Assembly (NCBI GenBank): GCA_040768665.1
Contig: JAXGMN010000036.1
Location: forward strand, 76,521-140,520
Direction of reading: 5' to 3'
DNA length: 64,000 nucleotides
From: JABWBD01 sp040768665
GTDB lineage: Bacteria > Planctomycetota > Planctomycetia > Pirellulales > Thermoguttaceae
Within the stretch, counting starts at the first letter, position 1. Each line of letters begins with the position of its first letter. The notes beneath the pieces were generated by a model. It did not search any database. It was not told the origin of the DNA and worked only from the letters and a program-made list of their open reading frames with translations. Below, piece by piece: positions 9,401 to 18,139 of this stretch. Both the position numbers and the translations under genes were made by a program.

Positions 9401-10226
9401 TCACAACATCGTGAGAAACTGTGGTAGGGGCTTGTTGTTTTGCCAGGATTTCGGTCAGGCGCACAACAACATCGCCGTCGGTTGCGACGTGGGCATCGAG
9501 ATCGGCTCGCCGCCAGCCACGGGATACCGCGAACTCTTCCACGTGGCGGTGTATAACAACACGACGATCGACTGCAAGACCAACATCGTCCAATGGAAAG
9601 GTTGGAGCGAAAAGGCGTGCAACTACCTGACGCCCCCGTTCCATCCCCACTTCCACGCCTGGAACAATATCGTCGTCAACGCGGCGAGCGAGGCGAGCGC
9701 TGATCGAGCGCCCTTGGCCATCTTGCCGACGTACACGAAACCTATCGAGATCGACTTCCAGACCGTGCATGTCGAGAACACACTCTTTGCCGGACGGTCG
9801 CCCGAGCATCCGACGATCCGCACCGGCAGCGCGAGCTACTCGGTCGCCGATGCGGTGAAGGCGGGATGGGGGAAGGGGTTGTGGACTTGCCCGGACGCCG
9901 CCGCCCTGTTCTCCGGCAAGCAGGAGGCTGCCGCATGGAAGACCCGCGGTGACTTCGTTATTAGTGCGGCTGTTGGCGCACGGCCAGCAGTCACCGTTGG
10001 CAACGGGGGCAAGGGCGGGGATCACCCCTACTTGCCGCGCGTGAGGATTCCCAACTACGTCGGCGCGGTCCCCTCCGGCAAGTGCAGCGGCGCCGCATGG
10101 GACCCCGCGAAGGCAGATCCAGATGATGCGGGCTGGGTCGACTACGTCCTCGGCTTGGAGAAACTGGGGGCGACCATCAGATCGCCTGCCAAGGCGTGGG
10201 TGTCGCAGGTCAAGAACGGTCAATAG
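6441..10226 (+). CDS. Secreted GH39-like glycosidase with inserted domain and C-terminal beta-helix
   Basis: A protein of about 1261 residues read from the GTG at 6441, with a signal peptide ending near FAVGAQ (about residue 45). Residues about 50-275 are a clan-A TIM barrel: EIWNEQN gives the acid/base Glu163 and WITEMGW the nucleophile Glu270. The barrel is then interrupted by about 235 residues resembling a class-I amidotransferase/beta-galactosidase trimerisation fold (FPVLILPPTESFP..., YVRDGGTLAALGG). The last barrel strand resumes near 513 (VSFGVDRFFPYEFQ, FGIVHADLTPKPGY). From about 700 to 1190 the chain is a right-handed parallel beta-helix of the pectate-lyase-like type, with an opening AYTTIQAAISAMEAGDVLLLRGGT and many GxN/HNI turns. 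A double-activity polysaccharide enzyme, or a glycosidase with a binding helix, is inferred; the substrate is unknown. Confidence 0.78.
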   Translation: MSIRLHRPWRSGEARGWGMCCSLSRALWLFLLLVFAMSSFAVGAQRGLNVESPYGVYADIMKGQENAFVPRNLELMRQADLAWVRCDFYWDTVENPRGTWHFDHIEKVLDQTEARGLNLLVILGYTVPWARPVCDHPEPWLEYVRRTVSHFKDRVKHWEIWNEQNLKHFWVADPDPKAYAQFLKITYETIKKIDPEAVVVYGGLAGVPFDYYEKTLQAGAGPYFDVMNIHPYRGGLSTAQEIRRFLSDIRRFHDLTAKYCGEDKPLWITEMGWATPPALGRHSGVLIDAALTRLFPQGVSGSIAVICDPLYPPSSCLSTEVWRKILRTSAELEAVRIADLKTLDPAKFPVLILPPTESFPTDAQDEIRAYVRDGGTLAALGGIPFYYRMTVGPDGVWTRGDDNSATGLSLAQTFRVHWYAWWTQEGTPRRPQSAIAPGLETLLKDYPAGKLKGQAFFSQQLLKQGDSLEPLLVYAEDSTKAIAGIYRFRSDWKGNIILNTIEDSMGCSNRTLEPNQGIYLSQAILLAVSFGVDRFFPYEFQAVERDDVDPEHHFGIVHADLTPKPGYLAYHALTKARPAGSVNQPGELFAADGKLCTISWKRPDGQTAYAIWSPADSVTKNVGISGELADAFDCHGSQVIVCDRMTFSQKITYFILRSGEQGKKPQLRVESGAAQQPASPPDAFVLLSNANKPKEIVGKILYADNTLRSDLTDGTYRAEKRSGGGSDGNAYTTIQAAISAMEAGDVLLLRGGTFKERNIRLLRNGKSGDVLKGTPEKWFTVQSYPGEWAVVDGGHHEETIDGKRIVFSVFHQSGAGERFPAYWRFAYFEVTGGGPALVGSDGKARTHADIQPVGGNGFFLWPGRHIVFDHLYVHGNYGGSGPNGGAGIKIMNENGGAQDILVTHCRLRDNGWPGEKNQNLQNIVFFTDYAWGNFPKIDIARAAVRNEVRYCLLEDSAVGIKYKGTQYLCLNHEGTDMTAKDAGDRLHHNIVRNCGRGLLFCQDFGQAHNNIAVGCDVGIEIGSPPATGYRELFHVAVYNNTTIDCKTNIVQWKGWSEKACNYLTPPFHPHFHAWNNIVVNAASEASADRAPLAILPTYTKPIEIDFQTVHVENTLFAGRSPEHPTIRTGSASYSVADAVKAGWGKGLWTCPDAAALFSGKQEAAAWKTRGDFVISAAVGARPAVTVGNGGKGGDHPYLPRVRIPNYVGAVPSGKCSGAAWDPAKADPDDAGWVDYVLGLEKLGATIRSPAKAWVSQVKNGQ

Positions 10227-10270
10227 GCCCGTCAGGCCCGCCCAACCGCGCTGGCAAGCCGCTCGCGCCC

Positions 10271-10337
10271 GGCATGGGGCAGACCGGCGTTTGGGTCCAC
10301 GCAGTCGAAACGACCAACACCAACAGTCCCATCAAGG
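10271..10337 (-). pseudogene. 5' remnant of a GH16 gene
   Basis: The minus strand encodes LMGLLVLVVSTAWTQTPVCP and a few more residues. These match the signal peptide and first mature residues of the GH16 enzyme at 3740-4597 (LMGLLVLIVSTAWAQAPVCP). The match breaks off after about 24 codons. The start lies inside the stop region of the adjoining HEAT fragment. Confidence 0.65.
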
Positions 10338-11033
10338 GACGGCTGCGGAACCGGCCGCGGCCGTCAGGCTTGCCGTGTCAAGACACGATACCACCACGGC
10401 CAGCGCCTGCCGCGACGGGACGCGGCCCAACGCCACCAGCACCAGGATGCGTTCCTCATCGCGATCGGCCAGTTCCATCGCCTCCCGGCACAGCGCCAGC
10501 CGGGAATCAGGAGGCATGTCCATCTGACGAAGAATCCGAATCGCACCTCGCAGCGCCCGAATCCGGAACTTTGCCTGCTGCGATATCCGTGCAATCTTCA
10601 GCAACGCCGGAGCGGCGTCCGGGCTCAACCACTGACCCAGCACACGCGTGGCGACGTCCTGAGTCGCCTCGTCATCATCCGCTGCAGCAACCGACAGGGC
10701 CTCCAATGCCCGCGAGCCTCCCAGCGAACCGAGTAACTCGAACAGGAACAGCCGTGTCTGCCGAGGTGTCTGCGGGAGACAGCGCACCAAGGCTTCGGCA
10801 CAAGCTTCCTTGTCGGTCAAGCGCCGGCAGGCGGCTTGCAACGCTTCTTGAACCACGGCCAGTTCTCGATCGTCGGTGGGCGCGACCAGCCGTCCGGTGA
10901 GCGTGGATAGTTGCCGGGGACCGCCGGTTCTTCCCAACGCGGCGATCGCGGCGAGCCGTGTTCCTTCGTCGGGACTGCGGGTGGCCTCGAGCAGCGCCGG
11001 CACGGCACACCACCGCCGCCAACGATTTCCCAA
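10332..11033 (-). pseudogene. HEAT-repeat protein fragment, truncated at both ends
   Basis: The frame encodes 233 residues of HEAT-type helical repeats (VPALLEATRSPDEGTRLAAIAALGRTG, LSVAAADDDEATQDVATRVLGQWL, RALRGAIRILRQM). No signal peptide is in frame; a short leader-like peptide (MKQLGKSLAAVVCRAG) lies just upstream in another frame, which suggests a frameshift near the 5' end. The 3' end stops where the GH16 signal-peptide remnant begins, so the stop codon appears to come from the junction. Full-length relatives in planctomycetes are usually secreted and longer. I treat it as a non-functional fragment. Confidence 0.55.
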
Positions 11034-11091
11034 GCTGTTTCATCTTGTCCTCGCCGATAAAACACGACACTTCCAACAAACCACCGTGCCC

Positions 11092-12279
11092 TCACTGCTC
11101 CGCCTTGTATTCCATCCGGACACGGGCGTAGCAGATGGTCGAGGGCGGGCCATCGACCCGAACGCCGAATAGGTCCAAGAGGTTCGAAGGCGGCGAACCG
11201 CCGCGCGGGGTTGCCGTGAATGCCATTCGGAACGGATGCTCAAGTGGGACAACCACGGGAGTACCCGGCGTGCCGTCAGGCAGCAGTTCCACCAGCCGAT
11301 TCTCCGACACGCGATTCCCCGCGCTGTTCGTGCCCGAAACATAATACAAGGCAAACAACCGGTTCTCCGGCGTGATCTGGAACCGTGGCTGGATGCTCTG
11401 CGGTATTTCGTCGGCCAGCCCCTCGCCGCCTTCGATCAGCGTGCCTCGATGCACCACTCGCCCATCGCGCACCATGGCATGCTTGATGGCGTGCGTCAGC
11501 TTGACGTCGGGAAAACGCTCGTCGCGCAGCCGCCTTGGCATCGGCCCTTCGTACCAGAGAACGTGCGCCGCGCCGTCCGGCGCGACCCACAGGTCGCCGG
11601 GGAACAGCCAGCCGCCGTTGGCCATCGTGCTGCCCACCTCAACCCACTCGCGGAACGGCGCGGCCGTGATGTCTGGCGTCCAGGTGAACATCATGCGACG
11701 GCGGTTGGCCAGCGAGCCAAGCTGGACGCGTGCGGACTTTCCCTCCAGAATCGCTGCCAATTCCTTCTCGCCGGCCCGGTCCCAGTTGGCATACGAAACG
11801 CACCCGGTCACGTAGGCGGCGCGGTCCTGGAGCACGACGCTGCCGTAGTTGGTTCGATGCAGATTGTAGGGGTGCCGGTAGGCGTGGATATCGCCCGGCC
11901 GGCTGGGCACGTTCATCAGCTTGCCGGCCGCCCACGTGCCGTCGCGTTTCAGCAGCGCCCATTCCTTGTGGCTGTAGCTGATCTGGTTGAGCATGAGGGC
12001 CTCGCCCGCGGCCGCGTCCGGTCCAAAAAACCGGTAGCTATGCTCGGCAAACGGTGGATCACCGTCCCAGGCAGGCGAGAGCGTCTTTGGCGGCTGCTTC
12101 GGGTCGGCCGCGCTGAACTCAAGCAGTTCCGGCCGAGCCGGCCCTGCGTGTCGCTCCGGGTCGGTGACCAGCGTCGGGTTGACCGACATCAGCAGCCGCC
12201 CGTCGGGAAAACCCACCAGGGGGCACGGCTCTCGCGTTCGCTCCTTCGGATCGACTTGCTGGAGTTTCCGGGAAGACAA
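11092..12279 (-). CDS. Uncharacterised BNR-like protein, N-terminus unresolved
   Basis: A 395-residue frame whose motifs (GFPDGRLLMSVNPTL, GDLWVAPDGAAHVLWYEGP, FQITPENRLFALYYVSG) look like the blades of a BNR/sialidase-like propeller protein. I do not recognise a named family. The only start near the top is a TTG at 12279, and the frame stays open upstream for at least 30 codons without an ATG or signal peptide. The 5' end may therefore have been lost to rearrangement; the neighbouring gene on the plus strand begins 190 bp away. If intact it would be cytoplasmic, which is odd among these neighbours. Either a truncated gene or a poorly resolved start is possible. Confidence 0.5.
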   Translation of the reverse strand: MSSRKLQQVDPKERTREPCPLVGFPDGRLLMSVNPTLVTDPERHAGPARPELLEFSAADPKQPPKTLSPAWDGDPPFAEHSYRFFGPDAAAGEALMLNQISYSHKEWALLKRDGTWAAGKLMNVPSRPGDIHAYRHPYNLHRTNYGSVVLQDRAAYVTGCVSYANWDRAGEKELAAILEGKSARVQLGSLANRRRMMFTWTPDITAAPFREWVEVGSTMANGGWLFPGDLWVAPDGAAHVLWYEGPMPRRLRDERFPDVKLTHAIKHAMVRDGRVVHRGTLIEGGEGLADEIPQSIQPRFQITPENRLFALYYVSGTNSAGNRVSENRLVELLPDGTPGTPVVVPLEHPFRMAFTATPRGGSPPSNLLDLFGVRVDGPPSTICYARVRMEYKAEQ

Positions 12280-12469
12280 TTCGTGGGCACCTCTTTGGGC
12301 GTCTTGCGTCTCCCGGCCGCTGGTTTGGCCGGCCGTCCTCGTTATTTCCCAGGCGACATGATATCATGGCAGAAACTGGTTCGGCCCTTGATGCCTGCGG
12401 TGACGCGAGCACCAGGCACCACCACGACCCTGGATTGTCTTCAGGCTCACCACATCCCGGAGAATCCCC

Positions 12470-14371
12470 GTGAACAAGGCCATCGCCCTTGTCGGCCCCC
12501 TGGTATTGGCTGTCGGCGTTTCGGATCTGAAATCGGCCCCGCCCGAGCGTTTCATGGGCTTCAACACCTACGCTCCGAATGCGGAAACGCTCCGGCATTT
12601 CGCCGCAGCCGGCGTGAATACCGTGGTGTGTTTTCCAGCCAACGTCTTGGCATCCACGGGCGAGCCCTACAACAACGTCTATCCTCCCATCTGGAACGGT
12701 CCGGGGATTTATGACTTCGAGTGTCTGGACCGGCAGGTGACCGACAAGTTGGCGGTCAATCCCAAGGCGAAGTTCATTTTCTTCATCGACTTAAACACGC
12801 CGACCTGGTGGTGTCGGATACGGGGCTGTTCCGACAGCTTTAACGAACTGGGCCGAGTCGCAGCCAATCCCGTGTGGCGGCGCGACACGCACGAGTACCT
12901 GCAGGCGGTGCTACGGCATCTGGAATCGAAGCATCGGGACGTGATCGTCGGCTACTTCCTGGCCTGCGGCAAGACCATCGAATGGCAGGACTTCAACAAG
13001 GGCGAGGCGAGCGAGATTCGCCGTGCGGCGTGGCGGCGCTGGATGATCGAACGCGGGCAGCCCGACCCCGTCGATATTCCGCCGGCGTCGGTACGGGACC
13101 ACGTTTCCCACGGTCCCTTCCGAGACCCGGTCGATGACGCTGTGGCAATCCACTACTGGCGGTTCTCGCACGGACTGATCAGCGACACGATCCTGTACTT
13201 TGCGGCCGCGGCGCAAGAGGTGATCAAGCATCGTGCACCGCTGGGCCTGTGCTACGGCTACATCATGGAACATGGCAAGAACCGGTTGCTGTATGAGGGG
13301 CACTTGGATTTCGACCGCGTGTTTGCCTCGCCCAACTTGGACATCTTCTACTCGCCCGGCTCGTACCATGATCGACAGATCGGCGGGGCCAGCGGGTTCA
13401 TGGTTCCCATCAGTTCGATCCAGCACCACGGCAAGGGATTCCAGATGAGCATGGATCATCGCACGCCGACGGCCCGGAGCGTGTCGGTCTTGGGCCGCGC
13501 GATCCCGGGCCACGAGAGCGGCTTCAGCGACGAGGCCGCCTGTATTGCCGGATTGCGGCGCGAGTTCTCGCTGCGTCTGATCAGCGGAATCTCGACGTAT
13601 TGGTTCGATTTGTTCGGACGCTGGTTCGAGGGAGAGGCTGTCTTCGACTCGATTGCCCAGATGCGCAAGTTATGGGACCGGTTGGCCCGGCCGCGCGAAG
13701 AATCCGTGGCCGAGGTGGCCGTGCTGGTGGACGCCGAGAGCATGTACTACCTGGACGGCAAGGCCGATTTCTATAACGACCTGCTGTATAAGCAACGGTA
13801 CGGCCTGTACCGCATGGGGACACCTTTCGACTTGTTTTCCGTCGGCGATCTGGCCACGCTGGACCTCTCACGCTACAAACTGGTCTTTCTCCCAAACCTG
13901 TTCGTGACCGACGCCAAGCGGCGCGCGCTGTTGCGGGACAAGGTGTGCACCGGCGGCAAAACCGTGCTCTGGGGCTACTCGCCGGGAATCATCGCCGACG
14001 GGAAATACGATCCCCGTCAGGTGGAAGCCTTGACCGGGATCCCGTGGGAGGCCGAGGAGCTAACCTCGCGCGAGATGGACGGTTGGCGCTCCGTCTATTC
14101 ACCGCGGCCGAACGTGCCGGCCGACGTGCTGCGCAAACTGGCCCGCGAGGCAGGCGTGCACATCTACTGTGAGGCCGAGGAGCCCCTGTACGCAAATGAC
14201 CGGCTGATCGCCCTGCACACGATCACGGGCGGCCCCCGCACGATTGTGTTGCCCAAGAAGTGCCGCCGCGTCACCGAAGTGTTCAGCGGACGGGTGGTGG
14301 CCGAAAACACCGACCGCTTCGAGGACACGCTCGCGCCGCCTTGCACTGTCTTGTACGAAGTGGAGCAGTGA
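12470..14371 (+). CDS. GH42-like hydrolase with beta-galactosidase trimerisation-type domain
   Basis: A 633-residue protein from a GTG start at 12470, preceded by a GGAG motif. The N-terminal leader is short (MNKAIALVGPLVLAVGVSDLKSA). Residues about 25-400 look like a TIM barrel of the GH42/GH-A type, starting FMGFNTYAPNAETLRHFAAAGVNTVV, with ACGKTIEWQDF near 165 supplying a candidate catalytic Glu. Residues about 415-560 (VAVLVDAESMYYLDGK, YKLVFLPNLFVTDAKRRALL, GGKTVLWGYSPG) resemble the amidotransferase-like trimerisation domain of GH42 beta-galactosidases. The C-terminal 60 residues form a small beta domain, also as in GH42. Beta-galactosidase-type activity on a galactoside is inferred; the catalytic pair is not certain from sequence alone. 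Confidence 0.6.
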   Translation: MNKAIALVGPLVLAVGVSDLKSAPPERFMGFNTYAPNAETLRHFAAAGVNTVVCFPANVLASTGEPYNNVYPPIWNGPGIYDFECLDRQVTDKLAVNPKAKFIFFIDLNTPTWWCRIRGCSDSFNELGRVAANPVWRRDTHEYLQAVLRHLESKHRDVIVGYFLACGKTIEWQDFNKGEASEIRRAAWRRWMIERGQPDPVDIPPASVRDHVSHGPFRDPVDDAVAIHYWRFSHGLISDTILYFAAAAQEVIKHRAPLGLCYGYIMEHGKNRLLYEGHLDFDRVFASPNLDIFYSPGSYHDRQIGGASGFMVPISSIQHHGKGFQMSMDHRTPTARSVSVLGRAIPGHESGFSDEAACIAGLRREFSLRLISGISTYWFDLFGRWFEGEAVFDSIAQMRKLWDRLARPREESVAEVAVLVDAESMYYLDGKADFYNDLLYKQRYGLYRMGTPFDLFSVGDLATLDLSRYKLVFLPNLFVTDAKRRALLRDKVCTGGKTVLWGYSPGIIADGKYDPRQVEALTGIPWEAEELTSREMDGWRSVYSPRPNVPADVLRKLAREAGVHIYCEAEEPLYANDRLIALHTITGGPRTIVLPKKCRRVTEVFSGRVVAENTDRFEDTLAPPCTVLYEVEQ

Positions 14372-14423
14372 GACGCGGCCATGCGTGAGTCGGTTCAAAG
14401 GTCTCAGATAGTGCCGTCGGCCT

Positions 14424-15491
14424 TCATTCCCGAGGTGCCTTGGGCGTTCCCCGCTCGTCCCCGAGATAGCCGCCGCCACAGCAGTAGCGCACGTCCTGAA
14501 CCTGCAGGAGGATGCCGTCCGGATCGGTGAAGTAGAGTTCCGGCGTACCACCCGGCGCACCGCCTCGATCCGGCATTCGCATCGTCACATACGACTTGAG
14601 CGGCGCGGGGCGCCGGCGTTCGTCGGCGCGGGGCGTAACCCCGTAGTCTGCGAGTGTCGCGAGAATCCGGTCCGGTTTGAAATCGTCGACCGCAAAGCAG
14701 ACGTGATCGATGAATGCGGGGGCGTGACGGTCGTCAGCGCCAACAAACGCAAGAGATTGGTTGCCCGTCCCCACACGAAGAATCGGCAGGGGACCTTGAT
14801 AGGTATCAATGGGCATTCCGAACAACTTCTGGTAGAACCCGACAGTACGCCGTTGATCGGGTACGAAGGACGTGACATGGTTGTAGTCTCTGACCGCCAA
14901 CAACCCGGCGGCCGGCGCCGACTCTGTCGCCTTGGAAGGCCTGCCTCCGAGCGGGCCGATACGTCCGTTGTATGAACTGTCCTGAAGTTGGACGGCGATT
15001 CCATCCGGATCGCCGACGTACACCTCAGTCATACCGCCGGCCGGTTGTTCGCCGATTCGCACATGCGCTTTCATGGGAGCCGGCCTCTGCGCTAGAGCGA
15101 TCCCGTGCGCCTTCAGAATTCCGACGACGCAATCCGGCTTGAAGTTGTCGACGGAGAGACCAAAGTGAGCGATTCCGGGCTTGGCGTCGGCCCCGCTGGC
15201 CACCTCGAGGAATTGCGGCCCGTTGCCGACTCGCAAAATGACCGTCTCTCCCTGACGGGCCACGACCGACATGCCAAACAACCTCTGGTACCAATCCAGC
15301 GAGCGCCCCAGGTCCGTGACACGGATCATCACATGGTTGATGGCGGTTACCGGAATAGCGTCCGATGCGGGCTCACTGCCAAACAGTCGCGGAGCCAGTG
15401 TCAAGGCGCCCAGCGAACCGAGAAAGCCGCGGCGCGAGAGAACGTGCTGTGGAACTGAAATCTCCAAGTGGTTCAGATGGGAACGCATCAA
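14424..15491 (-). CDS. Exported protein with two VOC (glyoxalase-like) domains
   Basis: A 355-residue protein with a twin-arginine leader (LSRRGFLGSLGALTLAPRLFG). Two vicinal oxygen chelate domains follow, at about 50-170 and 195-335. Each has the usual order: a first His on beta-1 (INHVMIRVTDLGRSLDWYQRLFG, YNHVTSFVPDQRRTVGFYQKLFG), a second His (GIAHFGLSVD, FIDHVCFAVD) and a terminal Glu in E-V/L-Y-x-x-DPDG. The metal ligands look complete in both halves, which suggests a metal-binding fold in the cell envelope. VOC proteins may be dioxygenases, lyases or isomerases and nothing here narrows this. It is convergent with the GH42-like gene. Confidence 0.75.
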   Translation of the reverse strand: MMRSHLNHLEISVPQHVLSRRGFLGSLGALTLAPRLFGSEPASDAIPVTAINHVMIRVTDLGRSLDWYQRLFGMSVVARQGETVILRVGNGPQFLEVASGADAKPGIAHFGLSVDNFKPDCVVGILKAHGIALAQRPAPMKAHVRIGEQPAGGMTEVYVGDPDGIAVQLQDSSYNGRIGPLGGRPSKATESAPAAGLLAVRDYNHVTSFVPDQRRTVGFYQKLFGMPIDTYQGPLPILRVGTGNQSLAFVGADDRHAPAFIDHVCFAVDDFKPDRILATLADYGVTPRADERRRPAPLKSYVTMRMPDRGGAPGGTPELYFTDPDGILLQVQDVRYCCGGGYLGDERGTPKAPRE

Positions 15492-15665
15492 TCAGACTCC
15501 CTATAACGTTGGCCAACTTTGAGTTCCGGGCCACCCGTACCGAATCATGGGTCGCAGAACCGACCTCATATCTCGGAAGGTCAACCGGCAAATTTATCAC
15601 TCATCCCTGGGGCGAGCAAGCGTGTTCACAACTCGTGCTATGATGAGTTAAACGCTTGCCAACCT

Positions 15666-18098
15666 TCAATCCGTCGACGCGTTCGGCTGCACCTCGATTT
15701 CGTAAAGCAACCTCGCTTTTCCATTGGCAGAGACCGATAGCGGAACGGACATTACACCTTCGGCGACGCTCGTTTGGACCTCACCCGTCCGTTTACCATT
15801 CACCGCCAACGAATAGACTTTCGCCCGCTCGGCGTGTTCCAGTTGCAGCGTGAGGCCGGCGCGTCCGGCGCGGACCAGGTGCGGCAGCCGTCCCCATTCG
15901 AGCAACAATTGGCGATTCGGGTCGCCGTAGCGAGTGCCCGTGTTCTGCAAATCGGTGAGGTGAGTGATGAGCAGCCGCTTGCTGCGCGTGATCGGCTCAC
16001 CATCCAGGCTGCTGACCCAGACCGTGGCGTAGGTGTCCAGGATGTCGATCGTGGCGGCGCGTGTTTCAATGCGTTTTCCTGCCGGTGCAAAACCTCCGGC
16101 CGTGCATGCCGTGTCTACGCTCAGAATGCTCGCGGGGGCGTCGATGGTCACTTCGCCGCTCTCACTCTGGATACAATTCTTGTTCAAGTCGGTCCGGTTG
16201 GCCGCGGGCAACCAGCCCGACTGGGCAAAGTGGTCGAGAATCGTCTTCTCGTTGCTGGCCGCCAGCGGATCGGTCTCGCCGGAAAATGCGAGCGGCAGAT
16301 CGTCCTCCGTGGTCGAGGAGGGATCGCCGATCCTCCAGCCCACGCGCGTCAGCCACGCCAGCCGGTTCCAGGCTGGCGCTCGGTCGCGCGACACGGCGGC
16401 TGACGCGAGCAACGCTTCGGGCGTGGAAGTGATGGCGACGGAATGCTTCGCCGGCTGCAAATCGCCGCGCAGGAACAGGCACAGACCGGCGCGTTCGGCG
16501 GCTTGCGTCAGCGGATCGGCAGCCACATCGAAGTAGTACATGGCTGCGGGCCGTGTGATGTTCTCGCGGTTGTAGCTGTAGACGTGACGCCAGAGTCCGT
16601 CCCAATCCTGCAGCGCGGCCAGCGCGCCGGTCATCAGGCCACCCACGCCGCGGTATTGGCCGGGGCCGCAGTAATTGAATTCGGTAATCGTGAACGGCTT
16701 GTCGAGCAACCGCGAGAAGGCACTGTCTCGGCAGCCGAGGCCGCCGTCGGCCACTGCGTTAGCGTTTCCGGAGCGCGACGGCGGCAAGCGCAGCTGCGAC
16801 AGGTACTGCGGATGATCCACATAGAAATGATCGTCCACGTAGTCGAACCGGCTGCGCACGGCCTGCAACTGCACAGGATGGGTCCACCCGTTGCAGTCGG
16901 TGAGGAGCGTCTGGCAACGCATCTCGTCGCGGAGGAACGTCCGCGTGCGATCGAAAAAACGCCACTGGACGTCGGCGACAAACGCATTGAACGTGATGAC
17001 GCCCGGCCCCTGGCCGCGGATGCTCTGCAGCGGCACCGTGCCTCGCGCCGGGTCTTGCTTGTCCGCGAGATTTCCCAACGCGGCAGCCAGGGACTGACGA
17101 TCCGGGTAGCGCGCAGCCAACCAGCGATTCCACGCGAGCTGCCAATCGTCTCGCAGCCGGCCCTTGAGGCCGTCGATGAAGTTGCCCGGACAATCCTCGT
17201 TCATCAGGCTCAACGACGCCAGGGCAGGATCGTCGGCATAGCGGAGTTTCGTGTAGGGGTTCGTGTGGTCGAGCAGCGCGCGGGCGAACGCCTGGAAATC
17301 CTCGTAGGCCCGGTCGTTGACGTACACGGCCATCTTGAAGTCCTGGACCCCGAAATCGCCCGGACCGACGTTGTAGTAGTTCTCGAACGTCCAGTTCTCG
17401 GCACGGTCGGCGGTCTTGGTCTGGCCGGCGCCCGCGCTGCGAGAGCGGTCTTCGTAGACGTCCGCCAGCGCGACGAGCCGCGAGACATACAGATCGGTGG
17501 TCACGTAGATGCCGCGCTGTTTGAATGCCGCGAAGAGGTAATCGAATTGGTCCAGCATGTCGCCTCGCAACCGCATCTCGCCCGGCACGCGATCCACCAA
17601 CCATCGCTCGTAGTGATGGATGCGCACCGCGTTGTAGCCCAACCGCACCAGGCGTTCAGCGAGCCGGTCGGCCAGCTCGCGCGAGAGGTACTGTGCGGTG
17701 CAACACAGGTCGACACCGTAGAACCGCATCGGCACCGCGCAATTCTCGAATGCGAACTTGCCCTGTTTGGTGGCGATGAGGCGACCGAACTTGCCGGCGG
17801 GCGCATGCCGCGGCAGGACGTTGCTGAAATCCAGGGCCGACCCGGGCTCGATATCGAGGTCCACGTCCAGCGGCACCCAGTCGGGGCCGGCGTTGATCGT
17901 CACGGGGACGCCCTCCGCACGCGGCGGTTTGCCTTCCGCGGCGAGCAACAAGGCCGCTGTCGCGACCCAGGCGGCCAGCGTCCCAGCGACGACCAAGGGT
18001 CGCACGGCGTGCGAGAAAACGGCCACAGCATGACTCGGAAACGACGCGATCGCGGCAGGCACGGGAACAGTTTGTCTGGCCATCACGGAAAACCCCAT
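15666..18098 (-). CDS. Secreted GH5-like glycoside hydrolase
   Basis: About 810 residues from the ATG at 18098. An upstream in-frame ATG at 18194 would overlap the preceding gene by 55 bases and put 32 charged residues before the membrane segment at about 40-55. The mature protein opens with a beta-sandwich-like stretch, then a TIM barrel with a GH5-type order: RFYGVDLCC, NAVRIHHYERW near 165, SLMNEDCPG near 298 (candidate acid/base Glu301) and FTITEFNYCGP near 471 (candidate nucleophile Glu473). The last 250 residues are beta-rich accessory domains. Endo-type cleavage of a beta-glucan or mannan is typical for the family; the substrate here is unknown. Start codons of the next gene lie close, so the two minus-strand genes may be cotranscribed. 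Confidence 0.72.
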   Translation of the reverse strand: MGFSVMARQTVPVPAAIASFPSHAVAVFSHAVRPLVVAGTLAAWVATAALLLAAEGKPPRAEGVPVTINAGPDWVPLDVDLDIEPGSALDFSNVLPRHAPAGKFGRLIATKQGKFAFENCAVPMRFYGVDLCCTAQYLSRELADRLAERLVRLGYNAVRIHHYERWLVDRVPGEMRLRGDMLDQFDYLFAAFKQRGIYVTTDLYVSRLVALADVYEDRSRSAGAGQTKTADRAENWTFENYYNVGPGDFGVQDFKMAVYVNDRAYEDFQAFARALLDHTNPYTKLRYADDPALASLSLMNEDCPGNFIDGLKGRLRDDWQLAWNRWLAARYPDRQSLAAALGNLADKQDPARGTVPLQSIRGQGPGVITFNAFVADVQWRFFDRTRTFLRDEMRCQTLLTDCNGWTHPVQLQAVRSRFDYVDDHFYVDHPQYLSQLRLPPSRSGNANAVADGGLGCRDSAFSRLLDKPFTITEFNYCGPGQYRGVGGLMTGALAALQDWDGLWRHVYSYNRENITRPAAMYYFDVAADPLTQAAERAGLCLFLRGDLQPAKHSVAITSTPEALLASAAVSRDRAPAWNRLAWLTRVGWRIGDPSSTTEDDLPLAFSGETDPLAASNEKTILDHFAQSGWLPAANRTDLNKNCIQSESGEVTIDAPASILSVDTACTAGGFAPAGKRIETRAATIDILDTYATVWVSSLDGEPITRSKRLLITHLTDLQNTGTRYGDPNRQLLLEWGRLPHLVRAGRAGLTLQLEHAERAKVYSLAVNGKRTGEVQTSVAEGVMSVPLSVSANGKARLLYEIEVQPNASTD

Positions 18099-18139
18099 TG
18101 TGAAAGACAATTCATCACGGAGAAACGGGTTGCTTCGCC

